The notes under the pieces are model-generated. The model did no database searches. It worked only from the letters and a program-made list of their open reading frames with translations, and had not been told where the DNA came from. This document shows positions 19,584 through 28,875 of a DNA stretch of 64,000 nt, piece by piece. The stretch comes from Chondrocystis sp. NIES-4102 (GTDB lineage Bacteria; Cyanobacteriota; Cyanobacteriia; Cyanobacteriales; Xenococcaceae). The stretch spans positions 1,054,001-1,118,000 of the forward strand of contig AP018281.1 of assembly GCA_002368355.1 (NCBI GenBank). Direction: 5' to 3'. Within the stretch, counting starts at the first letter, position 1. Each line of letters begins with the position of its first letter. The position numbers were made by a program, and so were the translations under genes.

Positions 19584-20512
19584 TGGAAAAGTATCTCGTA
19601 AGCGTTATTATCCCTACTTATAACCGTGCTGATTTAATCCCTAGAGCGATCGCCTCAGTTATAGGACAAGTGTATCAAAATTGGGAAATTATTGTAGTTG
19701 ATGATGCTTCAGATCAAGATATTGCTCAAGTTATTAAGTCTATTAATGATAGTCGGATCACTTATATACGCCACCAAACTAATCTCGGTGGTTCAGCCGC
19801 TAGGAATACAGGTATAAAATACGCCCAGGGGGAATATATTGCTTTTTTAGATTCTGATGATCTTTGGCTACCAGATAAGCTAAGTTTACAATTAGCAGCG
19901 ATCGCCCAACAGGAAAGTCAGGATAATTTAGTTTGCTATAGTCAGTTTCAAAAAAGCCAACAAGTATTTTATCAACCTGCGGTTTTACCTCGTCGCGGTA
20001 AGCAACAACAAGAGAGTATTGCTGATTACTTTTGGTTATCTGGAGGTGAAATGTTAACTAGTACCCTCTTGGTTTCTCGTGATTTGGCTGCTGCAACTTT
20101 ATTTCAAGCTCAATTACCCAAACATCAAGATTTAGATTTTAGTTTGCGTTTAGCTCAACAGGGCGCAAGGTTTATTTTTGTTCCTCAAGTTTTAGTCATT
20201 TGGCATAATGAATCCAGGAGCGATCGCATTTCTTTAATTGCTAATCCAGAGTTTTCTCTTGATTGGATCGAACAATATCGCCCTACTATTTCTCAGGGTG
20301 CATGGTTGGGTTTTGTAGTTAAAGAAGTTGTTCCCAAAATGATTAAAAATTCGGATAATCAAGCTCAAGTGATTAAATTGATTTTCCAAGCATGGCATAA
20401 GCAAGTCATTTCCCCTATTTATGGTTTATATTTATTGATTAAATTGGCACTACCAGATCACTATTTACAATTAATCAAAAAAATAATTAAACCTAGGGTT
20501 ATTAGTGGTTAA
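19583..20512 (+). CDS. Glycosyltransferase family 2
   Basis: 309 residues. The start overlaps the pabB stop by one base, so the two are translationally coupled although functionally unrelated. The GT-A domain has VSVIIPTYNRADLIPRAI, IIVVDDASD, the LDSDD metal motif (FLDSDDLWLP near residue 92) and KHQDLDFSLRLAQQG. There is no transmembrane segment until a weak hydrophobic stretch near the end. It probably acts on polysaccharide or glycolipid acceptors; the following gene is an EpsG-like membrane protein. Confidence 0.88.
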   Translation: MEKYLVSVIIPTYNRADLIPRAIASVIGQVYQNWEIIVVDDASDQDIAQVIKSINDSRITYIRHQTNLGGSAARNTGIKYAQGEYIAFLDSDDLWLPDKLSLQLAAIAQQESQDNLVCYSQFQKSQQVFYQPAVLPRRGKQQQESIADYFWLSGGEMLTSTLLVSRDLAAATLFQAQLPKHQDLDFSLRLAQQGARFIFVPQVLVIWHNESRSDRISLIANPEFSLDWIEQYRPTISQGAWLGFVVKEVVPKMIKNSDNQAQVIKLIFQAWHKQVISPIYGLYLLIKLALPDHYLQLIKKIIKPRVISG

Positions 20513-20658
20513 TAATTAAAGACTAGTTTAGTTATCATTAGTTAATTTCGTCTAAAACCTTTTCTTAAAGCGAGGAAAAAGATCACGAATTATATTATGA
20601 GTAAAAACAGTATTCTTGGCTTTATTCCTATTTATAAAGCGAGAGGTAATTATCAAAT

Positions 20659-22005
20659 ATGTTCGAGCAAGTGTTGGATAAAATTAAAAATATTCAGAAT
20701 GTAACGCAACTCAAATTACCATTGCTTTTTTTTGCTTTGGCGGTTTGGGTTTCCTTCCCGATTTTGGGAATTTTTCCTTTCTTATTAACTATTCAGCTAG
20801 ATTTATTAAAACCTAATAGTAGACCTAGTAGATTTTTTTCTTTCCATAGTTTAATTTTAATTTTAGTTTTGCTAACCGTAGCAATTTATCTTTCGGCTTT
20901 TGATATTTTTGCCGACACGCGCATCTATTTAAATCTTTATGAGAATCTAGATCGTCAGAGTCCTTTTGATAACTATATATCTAAACAGCGTTTTGAAGTT
21001 GTTTTATTTCTATTTTTGGCTGTTATCAACTTTTTGAGTAATGAATCGACATTTTGGTGTTTATTTAGTTTGGCTCTATTAAATAATTCTTTCGTTATTT
21101 TCTACATTAGTAAAAGGCTTTCTCCCAAATATTACCCAACTCTACTAATTATTATTTTCTCCAGTTATTTCTATTATTCCCAAGTCTTCTATATGCGTCA
21201 ATTTCTCGCCTTAGTCTTCGTACTAGCTGCGATCGTCAATATAGAATCAAATCTTATTTTATTTACTCTCTTTTCCTTGCTTGCCGTCTTTTCCCACACG
21301 GCTAGTGTTGTCTATATATTAGTCTGCCTGCTCATTCTGCTCCTCAATACTCTGATTAAAATCTGGCGTCAACTTGGCTGGAGAAAAATAGATAAAATAT
21401 TCCTCTACATCTCCTTATTTTTTCTAGTAATTTTCTTACTTTATCTTGGCATACAAATATATAATAATCCCCAAGCAATCTATCGTCTAATCAATAATTT
21501 ATTAGATTTTGTACCCCAAGAAAAAATAGCTAGATCTGTACAGGGAAGAATCGCTGAAGATCAAGGCAGAGATAGAGATCTGTTTGAATTTAGTATTTTT
21601 CTGGGTATGGCAATGTTATCTACAGGGACATTTATTATCGCTCGAAGTTATCGACAAATTAGCCTCAAAATGATTACGATGATTGCTTTATATATAGTTT
21701 CAGTTTTGCAAATCCTATTGATCATCTCTACAGGTTTTAATCAAAGAGTTGCCTATCTATTTTTGGCATTTTTTGGCTTATTCTTCTCCATAGGTTTAGA
21801 TGATCAACAGCTTAACCCAAATAATAAAATAAAAAACTTTCCTTTAGTTTCTGCTATGACTATCTTAATGGCTGTAGCTAATACTTATAATTTTCTAAAT
21901 ATTCAAGTAAATATGATTGATATTGATGGTTGGTCTTTTTTTAATAAACATCCCCTGAGTTTTTCCCTATTCGACTATATTACTTATTTCTTTCAGTCTC
22001 TATAA
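20659..22005 (+). CDS. EpsG-like polysaccharide polymerase membrane protein
   Basis: 448 residues, strongly hydrophobic, with about ten to twelve predicted membrane segments. It contains the EpsG-like pattern: an early TRIYLNLYENLD loop, YYSQVFYMRQFLALVFVLAA and FSHTASVVYILV (compare the R-Q-x-LA and H-x-S/A motifs of the family). EpsG/Wzy-type proteins polymerise exopolysaccharide repeat units in the periplasmic leaflet. The last twelve codons lie inside a 146-bp tandem duplication, and a second, promoterless copy of them follows. Confidence 0.75.
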   Translation: MFEQVLDKIKNIQNVTQLKLPLLFFALAVWVSFPILGIFPFLLTIQLDLLKPNSRPSRFFSFHSLILILVLLTVAIYLSAFDIFADTRIYLNLYENLDRQSPFDNYISKQRFEVVLFLFLAVINFLSNESTFWCLFSLALLNNSFVIFYISKRLSPKYYPTLLIIIFSSYFYYSQVFYMRQFLALVFVLAAIVNIESNLILFTLFSLLAVFSHTASVVYILVCLLILLLNTLIKIWRQLGWRKIDKIFLYISLFFLVIFLLYLGIQIYNNPQAIYRLINNLLDFVPQEKIARSVQGRIAEDQGRDRDLFEFSIFLGMAMLSTGTFIIARSYRQISLKMITMIALYIVSVLQILLIISTGFNQRVAYLFLAFFGLFFSIGLDDQQLNPNNKIKNFPLVSAMTILMAVANTYNFLNIQVNMIDIDGWSFFNKHPLSFSLFDYITYFFQSL

Positions 22006-22261
22006 TTACCCTGCAAAGTTTTCTAAATAATTAACTATAATTTCTCCTGCATCAACTAAACTATTACCAAAAGTTAAAATGCCTTCCTCGTGTCCACTCA
22101 TCACAATAATTCCTTTTCGACTATATTACTTATTTCTTTCAGTCTCTATAATTACCCTGCAAAGTTTTCTAAATAATTAACTATAATTTCTCCTGCATCA
22201 ACTAAACTATTACCAAAAGTTAAAATGCCTTCCTCGTGTCCACTCATCACAATAATTCCTT
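21970..22261. repeat. Perfect 146-bp tandem duplication across two convergent 3' ends
   Basis: 21970-22115 and 22116-22261 are identical base for base. The unit holds the last codons and stop of the EpsG-like gene and the last 36 or so codons and stop of the convergent aldolase gene. Both genes stay intact: the first uses the left copy, the second uses the right copy. Bases flanking the unit differ, so the borders are exact. Confidence 0.97.
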
Positions 22262-22763
22262 GCTGTTGAGTAGACGGTATCGAGCAAAGTCGGATAATTT
22301 CCTCTGCCATTTCTGGTGTACCATAAGCACAACTAGGATCAGTAGTAGGCACAACATCAAGTAATTTACGCCACAGTTGACGATGATGAACATGAATTAC
22401 GCCCATAACCGCAGGTTGAGCCACATAAATCGCAGCATGGGTTAAGGTTTCCGAAGAAGCTTCAATTAACCCTTGGCAAGTTACATAATTCTTATGCCAG
22501 TCGAAATCAATGACTTTGGTATAATGAGCGCAAGAAAGTTCGGCAATTCCCCCAGTTTTTGATCCTGAAATAATTAGTTGCTTATCAGACGCAGCCACAC
22601 GACAGCTAATATTACCAAACCCAATACCGTTAGGATATTGACCAATTAAACCCAGTTTATATAGCTTCGTGCGCCATTGATTTAATTCCGTAATATCTAC
22701 TTCTGCAATAGATGGTTGATTAAACCAACGACAATCATACTTGATATAACCCTCATCGATCAT
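22152..22763 (-). CDS. Class II aldolase/adducin family protein
   Basis: 203 residues, the family's usual length. It has LGLIGQYPNGIGFGNISCR, IISGSKTGG (phosphate-binding loop pattern), the zinc-binding pair in VIHVHHRQLW and a C-terminal HEEGILTFG. Members include fuculose/rhamnulose-phosphate aldolases and methylthioribulose-phosphate dehydratase; the exact substrate cannot be assigned. Its 3' end is duplicated immediately downstream. Confidence 0.83.
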   Translation of the reverse strand: MIDEGYIKYDCRWFNQPSIAEVDITELNQWRTKLYKLGLIGQYPNGIGFGNISCRVAASDKQLIISGSKTGGIAELSCAHYTKVIDFDWHKNYVTCQGLIEASSETLTHAAIYVAQPAVMGVIHVHHRQLWRKLLDVVPTTDPSCAYGTPEMAEEIIRLCSIPSTQQQGIIVMSGHEEGILTFGNSLVDAGEIIVNYLENFAG

Positions 22764-22917
22764 ATAATGTAGTTTAAGATAGTTTTGGATGTTACAAAAA
22801 GTTGCGTAAAAATGCTGGTAAAGATTACGGCTTTTACCACTACATCTTGCTAACTAAAGAAGATAAATTAATAAAGAAGATAAAGAAATATTAACAGGAA
22901 CAGGAGTTTTCTAAACT

Positions 22918-25281
22918 ATGTTTGAATACTTCAATGAAAAAGCTATAAAAAATGTTGTATTAGCCCAAGAAGAAGCCAGAAATACAGGGCATAACCTTGT
23001 AGGGACGGAGCATATTTTATTGGGAGTGATTGGGGAGGGGACATCAATAGCAGCCGAGCTATTAGCAGATTTAGGCATTGAACTAGATAAAACAAGAGAA
23101 TTTGCCATTGAAGTTATCGGCAAAGGATCAGGGTTTATACCCGCCAATATTCCCTTTACTCCTAAAGCTAAAAAGATTTTAGAGCAAGCTTTTAATGAAG
23201 CAAGACAATTAAAGAGTAATTTTATTAGTCCTGAGCATATCCTTTTGGCAATTGTAAAACAGTCAGATAACATGGCTGCCAAACTTTTGGTAAAACAGAA
23301 TGTGGATTTAAGACAGTTAAGAACAGATTTAATTAAGAAGCTAGGGGAAGCGGAAGTAGTATCTACGTCGAGTAATCGAGAAAATCCCTTTGGTTTTGGT
23401 GGAGAGAGAGAGAAACCAGCAAAACTAGCAGAATTTAGTATAAATCTAACAGAACTTGCTAGAGAAGGCAAGCTAGATCCTGTGGTGGGGAGATATCCAG
23501 AAATCGAGCGCGCAGTTCAAATTTTGGGTAGAAGAACTAAAAACAATCCTATCCTAGTAGGAGAGCCTGGAGTAGGTAAAACAGCGATCGCCGAAGGATT
23601 AGCACAAAGAATAGTTGCTGAGGATGTATCGCCTCTATTGCTAAACAAAGAAGTGATTAGCCTAGATATGGGTTCACTCTTAGCAGGAACAAAGTTTAGA
23701 GGGGAATTTGAAGAGCGACTCAAAACTATTGTCGAAGAAGTGCGTAAAGCAGGAAACATCATCTTAGTGATCGATGAAATCCATACCTTAGTAGGTGCAG
23801 GAGCAATGGGCGGTGCAATGGATGCTGCTAATATGCTCAAACCAGCTTTAGCACGGGGCGAAATTCAATGTTTGGGTAGTACCACCCTCAATGAGTATCG
23901 TCAGTATATAGAGCGCGATGCAGCTTTAGAACGTCGTTTCCAAAAAGTTCAAGTGGGTGAACCTTCAGTCTCAGAAGCGATCGACATCATTCAAGGTCTA
24001 CGTAAAACCTATGAAGATTTCCATAAGGTTAAGTATACCAATGAAGCAATTAGTGCAGCCGTAAACCTTTCAGAAAGATACATTAGCGATCGCTTTTTAC
24101 CAGACAAGGCGATAGATTTAATCGATGAAGCTGGTTCTCGTACCCATCTTAATCATTGTTTACAAAGTAAAGAAGAAAGCCGTGTTGATGTTGCTACCAT
24201 CAATCCAGAAGCCTTAACCCCTGTAGTAGACGAAGATGCGATCGCGCAAATTGTCGCTGCTTGGACAGGTATACCCGTTAGTAAAATGAGTGAAACTGAA
24301 TCTGAGGCTTTACTATATTTAGAAGATAATCTTCATGAGCGAGTAATAGGTCAGGATGAAGCAGTAAAAGCAGTTTCTAGAGCCTTACGTCGTTCTCGTT
24401 CGGGTTTAGGCGATCGCAAGCGTCCTATTGCTAGTATGTTCTTCTCAGGGCCCACTGGAGTAGGTAAAACTGAACTGGCTAAAGCTTTAGCTACCCAAAT
24501 GTTTGGTTCACAAGATGCTATTGTACGGGTGGATATGTCTGAGTATATGGAATCCCATACTGTATCTAAGCTAATAGGCTCACCTCCTGGGTTTGTTGGT
24601 TATGACGAAGGTGGACAGTTAACCGAAGCAGTACGTCGTCAACCCTATACTATTGTTCTGTTTGATGAAATTGAAAAAGCTCATCCAGATATCTTTAATT
24701 TGATGTTGCAATTACTTGATGATGGTCATCTTACTGATGCTCAAGGGCGGAAAGTAAGCTTTAAAAACACCATTATCATTATGACTTCTAATATCGGGTC
24801 TAAAGTTATCGAAAAAGGTGGTAGTGGTTTAGGTTTCGAGTTCTCTGGAGACCAAGATACAGCCCAATACAACCGTATTAAAGAGTTGGTTAATCAAGAA
24901 CTTAAAAACTATTTCCGTCCTGAATTTATTAACCGTCTAGACGAAATTATCGTTTTCCGTCAGTTAACCAAATCCGAAGTCAAACAAATCGCCGATATTC
25001 TCTTAACAGAAGTATCAGATAGACTCAAACAACAGCGAGAAATAACTCTTGGGGTAACTACCGCTTTTGCCGATAAGGTAATTGAGGAAGGCTTTGATCC
25101 TAGTTATGGTGCAAGACCATTACGTCGCGCAATTATGCGTCTATTGGAAGATAGTTTAGCAGAAGCAATTCTTTCTGGTAGAGTTAACGACGGCGACAAC
25201 GCTTTAGTTGATGTTGATGAAGCTGGTAAGACCATTGTCTCGGCTGTACAACAGCAGGTTTTAGTAGAAGCAACTCGCTAA
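22918..25281 (+). CDS. clpC: ClpC-like AAA+ chaperone lacking the middle (UVR) domain
   Basis: 787 residues. An N-terminal double Clp repeat (1-145) starts [20 protein letters not shown], like ClpC. D1 has Walker A GEPGVGKT at 215-222, and D2 has GPTGVGKT at 511-518. The ClpP-docking loop GLGF is present. In ordinary ClpC the segment after DLIDEAGSR is an M-domain coiled coil with a UVR motif. Here only about 35 residues ([20 protein letters not shown] and so on) separate it from [15 protein letters not shown]. Divergence at the N-terminus also points to a paralogue of the main ClpC. An AGGAACAGGAG-like RBS precedes the ATG, and a terminator follows. Confidence 0.92.
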   Translation: MFEYFNEKAIKNVVLAQEEARNTGHNLVGTEHILLGVIGEGTSIAAELLADLGIELDKTREFAIEVIGKGSGFIPANIPFTPKAKKILEQAFNEARQLKSNFISPEHILLAIVKQSDNMAAKLLVKQNVDLRQLRTDLIKKLGEAEVVSTSSNRENPFGFGGEREKPAKLAEFSINLTELAREGKLDPVVGRYPEIERAVQILGRRTKNNPILVGEPGVGKTAIAEGLAQRIVAEDVSPLLLNKEVISLDMGSLLAGTKFRGEFEERLKTIVEEVRKAGNIILVIDEIHTLVGAGAMGGAMDAANMLKPALARGEIQCLGSTTLNEYRQYIERDAALERRFQKVQVGEPSVSEAIDIIQGLRKTYEDFHKVKYTNEAISAAVNLSERYISDRFLPDKAIDLIDEAGSRTHLNHCLQSKEESRVDVATINPEALTPVVDEDAIAQIVAAWTGIPVSKMSETESEALLYLEDNLHERVIGQDEAVKAVSRALRRSRSGLGDRKRPIASMFFSGPTGVGKTELAKALATQMFGSQDAIVRVDMSEYMESHTVSKLIGSPPGFVGYDEGGQLTEAVRRQPYTIVLFDEIEKAHPDIFNLMLQLLDDGHLTDAQGRKVSFKNTIIIMTSNIGSKVIEKGGSGLGFEFSGDQDTAQYNRIKELVNQELKNYFRPEFINRLDEIIVFRQLTKSEVKQIADILLTEVSDRLKQQREITLGVTTAFADKVIEEGFDPSYGARPLRRAIMRLLEDSLAEAILSGRVNDGDNALVDVDEAGKTIVSAVQQQVLVEATR

Positions 25282-25330
25282 ATATACACATTTACATTTA
25301 ATAGCTTTTGAAGTTAATCATTCATAGTCA

Positions 25331-25357
25331 AGGTGGGGTAATACCCACTTTTTTTTT
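25331..25357 (+). terminator. Rho-independent-type terminator after the clpC-like gene
   Basis: GTGGG at 25333-25337 pairs with CCCAC at 25344-25348 (a little longer with flanking A-T and G-U pairs) and is followed by nine T residues at 25349-25357. Confidence 0.8.
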
Positions 25358-25375
25358 GGGTAATGATCTGTTATA

Positions 25376-25590
25376 GGTAGGAGTCAGGAGTCAGGAGACA
25401 GGAGACAGGAGTCAGGAGACAGGAGACAGGAGTCAGGAGTCAGGAGACAGGAGGTTAGGGAGTAATCCCACAAGGGGACAATGAGAGTAATCCCACAAGG
25501 GGACAATGAGAGTAACGAGTAAAGCTAATAGCTACCCTAAAGGGTTAGCTGCGCGTCAAGGCTAAGAGCTAAAAGCTAAAAGCTAACAAA
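25376..25590. repeat. STRR tract with AGGAGTC/AGGAGAC heptamers, twin TAATCCC elements and AGCTAAA units
   Basis: From about 25380 to 25454 the heptamers AGGAGTC and AGGAGAC alternate. Then the 20-mer TAATCCCACAAGGGGACAAT occurs twice, 25463-25482 and 25488-25507, on a 25-bp spacing. A small hairpin AGCTACCCT/AGGGTTAGCT follows at about 25529-25550, then AGCTAAA heptamers to 25585. No coding sequence is seen in the whole 25282-25594 gap. Confidence 0.9.
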
Positions 25591-25594
25591 CTTA

Positions 25595-26995
25595 CTAAAG
25601 CTCTAAAACACCTCCAGAATTAACTTGAGGTAGAGTGACAGTAAAAATAGTTCCCTGTTGTAACTTACTGCTAACGGTAATTTGTCCTTGATGATTTTCT
25701 ACAATTGCTTTGGCGATCGCTAGCCCCAAACCAGCACCTGTAGGGGAATTAATCTCTCTTTGATTAGAGCGAGCAGGATCAGCACGATAGAAACGCTCAA
25801 ATATATGAGGTAAATCTGATTGTGCAATACCTTTGCCATTATCCTTTACTTTAATTTGTAGGGCTAACTGACGCTGGGATTCCCTAATAAGGGTTTTGGC
25901 GGGTAGTTTGATTAATTCTAATTCCACTTCAACCGCAGCTTCTTTAGCTTCTGCTGATTTATCTGTATGTTCGATCGCATTAGCAATTAAATTAGTAAAT
26001 AAACGGGATAAATGATCCCAGTCTCCTTTGACGGTAAAAAGATCTTCTTCGTTATGATTATTTTTAGCTAATTTGGGGTCAACAATACGTAAAGAAAGAA
26101 ATAAACCCTTTTGCGTAGCTACAATTCTTTGTTCTTCTATAACATCAATCAGTAAAGCATCCAAAGGTACAGATTGCCATTCTTGCTGCGCTATACCACT
26201 ATCCGCACGGGCTAAAAATAACAGATCATTGACTAAACGTCCCATTTTTTGGGTTAATCTTTCAATAATTTGTAATTGTCGCCTCTGTAGTTGAGGTTCA
26301 GCTTCAGGATAGGCTAATGCCATCTGTACATTAGTCTGTATTGTAGCAATAGGATTACGCAATTCATGGGAAGCATCAGCAGTAAATTGTTTTAAACTGG
26401 CATAGGAAACTTGAACAGGTTTGATAGCAATACCCGATAATAACCAGCCAATTCCGCCAACTGATAGAATCATTAAACTAATACCAATGATTAAATCTCT
26501 AGTTAACTGGTTGATCGGCTTGGTGACTTCAAACCAAGGATGACTTACCCTTAAATACCCCAAAACTCGATGTTCTAATTCCACCTGTTGGACAATTTGG
26601 CGGAAAACGCGATCGCTACCTAAAAAAACTGTTTCGCCACTACGATGAATATGAATAGGATAATCTATTGGTTGTTCAAAAGTAGACCAAAGTAATTCTT
26701 TTTTAGGATTAAACCATTCTAAATCTATATGATCGTCTTCCAGCCCATGAACATTTTTATTGAAACTAGCATCTACATTTACCCCATAAACACCTTTAGT
26801 TTCCGCTAGCGGTTGAATGACTAAAGAACGATCTACTACTTCCACCACGTGTTTAAGAGTGTCATCAATGCGATCTACTAAGGTGTTGCGTACATAAAAG
26901 TAAACCCCCACAGCAAATAGTAATAGCAAAATCGCTGTGACGGCGGTATACCATAAAGCTAGGCGACGACGAGTTGATTGGAATAGTAAATTCAT
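25595..26995 (-). CDS. Sensor histidine kinase, orphan
   Basis: 466 residues. TM1 at about 14-35, an extracytoplasmic sensor region of roughly 125 residues, and TM2 at about 168-190, followed directly by a linker and the dimerisation helix with SHELRNP (phospho-acceptor His210). The HATPase domain has the N box LTNLIANAIEH, the G1 box DNGKGIAQSDL, FERFYR and GAGLGLAIAK. The C-terminus is complete. No response regulator gene is adjacent, which is common in cyanobacteria. The signal is unknown. Confidence 0.93.
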   Translation of the reverse strand: MNLLFQSTRRRLALWYTAVTAILLLLFAVGVYFYVRNTLVDRIDDTLKHVVEVVDRSLVIQPLAETKGVYGVNVDASFNKNVHGLEDDHIDLEWFNPKKELLWSTFEQPIDYPIHIHRSGETVFLGSDRVFRQIVQQVELEHRVLGYLRVSHPWFEVTKPINQLTRDLIIGISLMILSVGGIGWLLSGIAIKPVQVSYASLKQFTADASHELRNPIATIQTNVQMALAYPEAEPQLQRRQLQIIERLTQKMGRLVNDLLFLARADSGIAQQEWQSVPLDALLIDVIEEQRIVATQKGLFLSLRIVDPKLAKNNHNEEDLFTVKGDWDHLSRLFTNLIANAIEHTDKSAEAKEAAVEVELELIKLPAKTLIRESQRQLALQIKVKDNGKGIAQSDLPHIFERFYRADPARSNQREINSPTGAGLGLAIAKAIVENHQGQITVSSKLQQGTIFTVTLPQVNSGGVLEL

Positions 26996-27076
26996 TTACC
27001 CTAGGTTGTGTGTTGAATATCCAATGTTCAATAATAAAAGCAAGTTAAAATCCAAAATTAAAATTAACCATAGATA

Positions 27077-27274
27077 ATGCAAGATTTTTTTCAAAACGTT
27101 TCTCGCTATCCTCGCTTTCTTATTACTTTCATTTTGGGGATTTTTTGGTTCTTTTTCTCACAACTTAAACCCTTTCTCAAAAATCCCGTCACCGCGATCG
27201 CTCTTGTTGGTTTTTTGGGTGGTACGTTTGCCCTACTTTATTTTACTTTAGAAGCAATGTTAGGACTTAGTTAG
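27077..27274 (+). CDS. ycf33: DUF751/Ycf33-like small membrane protein
   Basis: 65 residues. The opening MQDFFQNVSRYPRFLITFIL, a KNPVTAIALVGFLGG middle and the ending LEAMLG match the Ycf33 (DUF751) family found in cyanobacteria and plastids. Two membrane helices, at about 15-32 and 40-60. The role is unsettled; links to photosynthetic electron flow have been proposed for Ycf33, which the sequence cannot test. Confidence 0.85.
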   Translation: MQDFFQNVSRYPRFLITFILGIFWFFFSQLKPFLKNPVTAIALVGFLGGTFALLYFTLEAMLGLS

Positions 27275-27347
27275 TTATCCGCTCAACACAATTATATACA
27301 CCTATGCTCCTTGGAGTTAGCAGTTAGCAGGAATAGGTAAGTTACAA

Positions 27348-28547
27348 TTACCCAAAATCATTAAAAGTGGTTGTATGAAGATCTATTCTTGTTCCACTGT
27401 AATTAGAATCATTAAGATAGTCTGCTGAATGGGTAGAGTTATTATCTAAATCATTAATTCTATTTTCTCTATTGCGAGGATCAAAGCTACTAGGCTCGTA
27501 TAAGGGTATTTCTGGTATGGAAATATATTTAAAATTGCCAATATCTTGCACTACTAGTAACCCATTATCGAAATCATCACCTAAAGAAACATTAGTTATA
27601 TCTATTCCCTCAGATCCTTCCACTCCTTCTATGGCAAAATTCCCCAAGTAACTATTATTACCCCCACGTTCATAGACAGCAAAGGTGTCATCTCCACTAG
27701 AAGATGCAACTAAATAACCATTACCATCTTCACCATAGTAAATAGTTAAACCACTAATATCCGCTTCCAGGTTTCCCCTTGCTACTGTCTCTATTAAAGT
27801 AGGCTCATTACTATTATCTGGCTCGGCTGCATATTTCCAGATGCCAACTTCTTCTTGTGCTACATAAAGATCGCCTGTTTCACGATCAACTACCATAGCC
27901 TCAACTTGATAATCTGCCACATCCTCCCCTTCAGGCACGGGAACATCCAGCATACGAACTATTGTAGCATTAACTATCGGTTCATCAGCAGCACCAGTGG
28001 TAGGATTGATTGCTAATTGAGCAATTTGATTACCCTCACCTCCAGAGACAAAAACATAAGTAAGATCATCAACTAGGCTGTTATAAGTAGCTAAACCAGA
28101 GGCGGTAGCTTCACCATCATCCACACCAAAGATTGATTCGGGAAACTCAAACCCAGGAGCTAATTCTGTTAACTGTTGAGTTTGAGGATCGATGGTAAAT
28201 ACAGCAATAGAATCATTAGCGCGATCGCTAGTTATAGCTAAATCTACAGTCGTACCTGGTACAACAAAGCCTGTAAACGGTACGTCATAGGCAATATCAA
28301 CATTACTGTAAAATACGTTTTCGGGGGTAATGGCTTGAATTTCTTCTCCTGCTAAATCATAGACTTTTAAACCACCATCATTAAAGCTAGTTACTACAAA
28401 ACTCTCTTGGGGGTTATCAGCATCAATATAAATTGCTGGATCATCCGCATCAGGAGTAGCTGGATCTACTGGTGTTTCAGTTACAGGTGTTAAGGTTAGA
28501 TCTTTTAATTGATTCTCTTGGATATTACTGCCATTAACTAATTGCAT
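27348..28547 (-). CDS. Beta-propeller phytase-like protein
   Basis: 399 residues. Characteristic beta-propeller phytase segments are present: DADDPAIYIDADNPQESFVV, then FNDGGLKVYDLAGEEIQ, ITSDRANDSIAVF, and YQVEAMVVDRETGDLYVAQEE. The acidic residues in these blades bind the calcium ions that hold the substrate. The family removes phosphate from phytate outside the cell. No signal peptide is seen at the chosen start (MQLVNGSNIQENQL), so secretion may use another route or the activity may be intracellular. The C-terminal 50 residues are a polar tail outside the propeller. The neighbouring genes give no further clue. Confidence 0.85.
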   Translation of the reverse strand: MQLVNGSNIQENQLKDLTLTPVTETPVDPATPDADDPAIYIDADNPQESFVVTSFNDGGLKVYDLAGEEIQAITPENVFYSNVDIAYDVPFTGFVVPGTTVDLAITSDRANDSIAVFTIDPQTQQLTELAPGFEFPESIFGVDDGEATASGLATYNSLVDDLTYVFVSGGEGNQIAQLAINPTTGAADEPIVNATIVRMLDVPVPEGEDVADYQVEAMVVDRETGDLYVAQEEVGIWKYAAEPDNSNEPTLIETVARGNLEADISGLTIYYGEDGNGYLVASSSGDDTFAVYERGGNNSYLGNFAIEGVEGSEGIDITNVSLGDDFDNGLLVVQDIGNFKYISIPEIPLYEPSSFDPRNRENRINDLDNNSTHSADYLNDSNYSGTRIDLHTTTFNDFG

Positions 28548-28875
28548 AGTATTAACATCTAAAATACAGATAGAACGTAACTACCATAAGCTATCTATCA
28601 CCAAATCAGCTATAAATTATTAATTAAACAAAATAATCCTTGAGATATTGCAGGTCTAAGGGTTTCCTGATTTTCTATTTATTAGCTTTTAGCTTTTAGC
28701 TAGAAGGCGCAGCTAACCCGTGATAGGTAGATTTTAATTGCTAGCGCGATCAGTAATTATTATTACCCACTACCTACTACCTACTACCCACTACCCAAAC
28801 CCCCACTACCTACATTGTCCCCTTGTGGGATTATTTCCTCCTGACTCCTGTCTCCCCCTTCCTAACTCCTATCTC
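28548..28875. repeat. 328-bp intergenic block of STRR heptamers and one TAATCCC element
   Basis: No gene. The block contains TTTAGCT heptamers (about 28683-28700), CTACTAC/CCCACTA heptamers (about 28764-28813, sharing the CCAAACCCC unit with 9602-9693), the 20-mer element in reverse (28814-28833), and CTCCTGA/CTCCTAA heptamers from about 28838 on. The last tract runs into the stop codon of the next gene. Confidence 0.88.

Noticed and set aside
22911-23471. 186-residue reverse ORF within the clpC-like gene
   Set aside because: Fully overlaps the conserved N-terminal Clp repeat coding sequence; Ser/Leu-rich antisense artefact.
25380-25454. Possible CRISPR array
   Set aside because: The repeats are contiguous 7-bp units without unique spacers and no cas gene is near.
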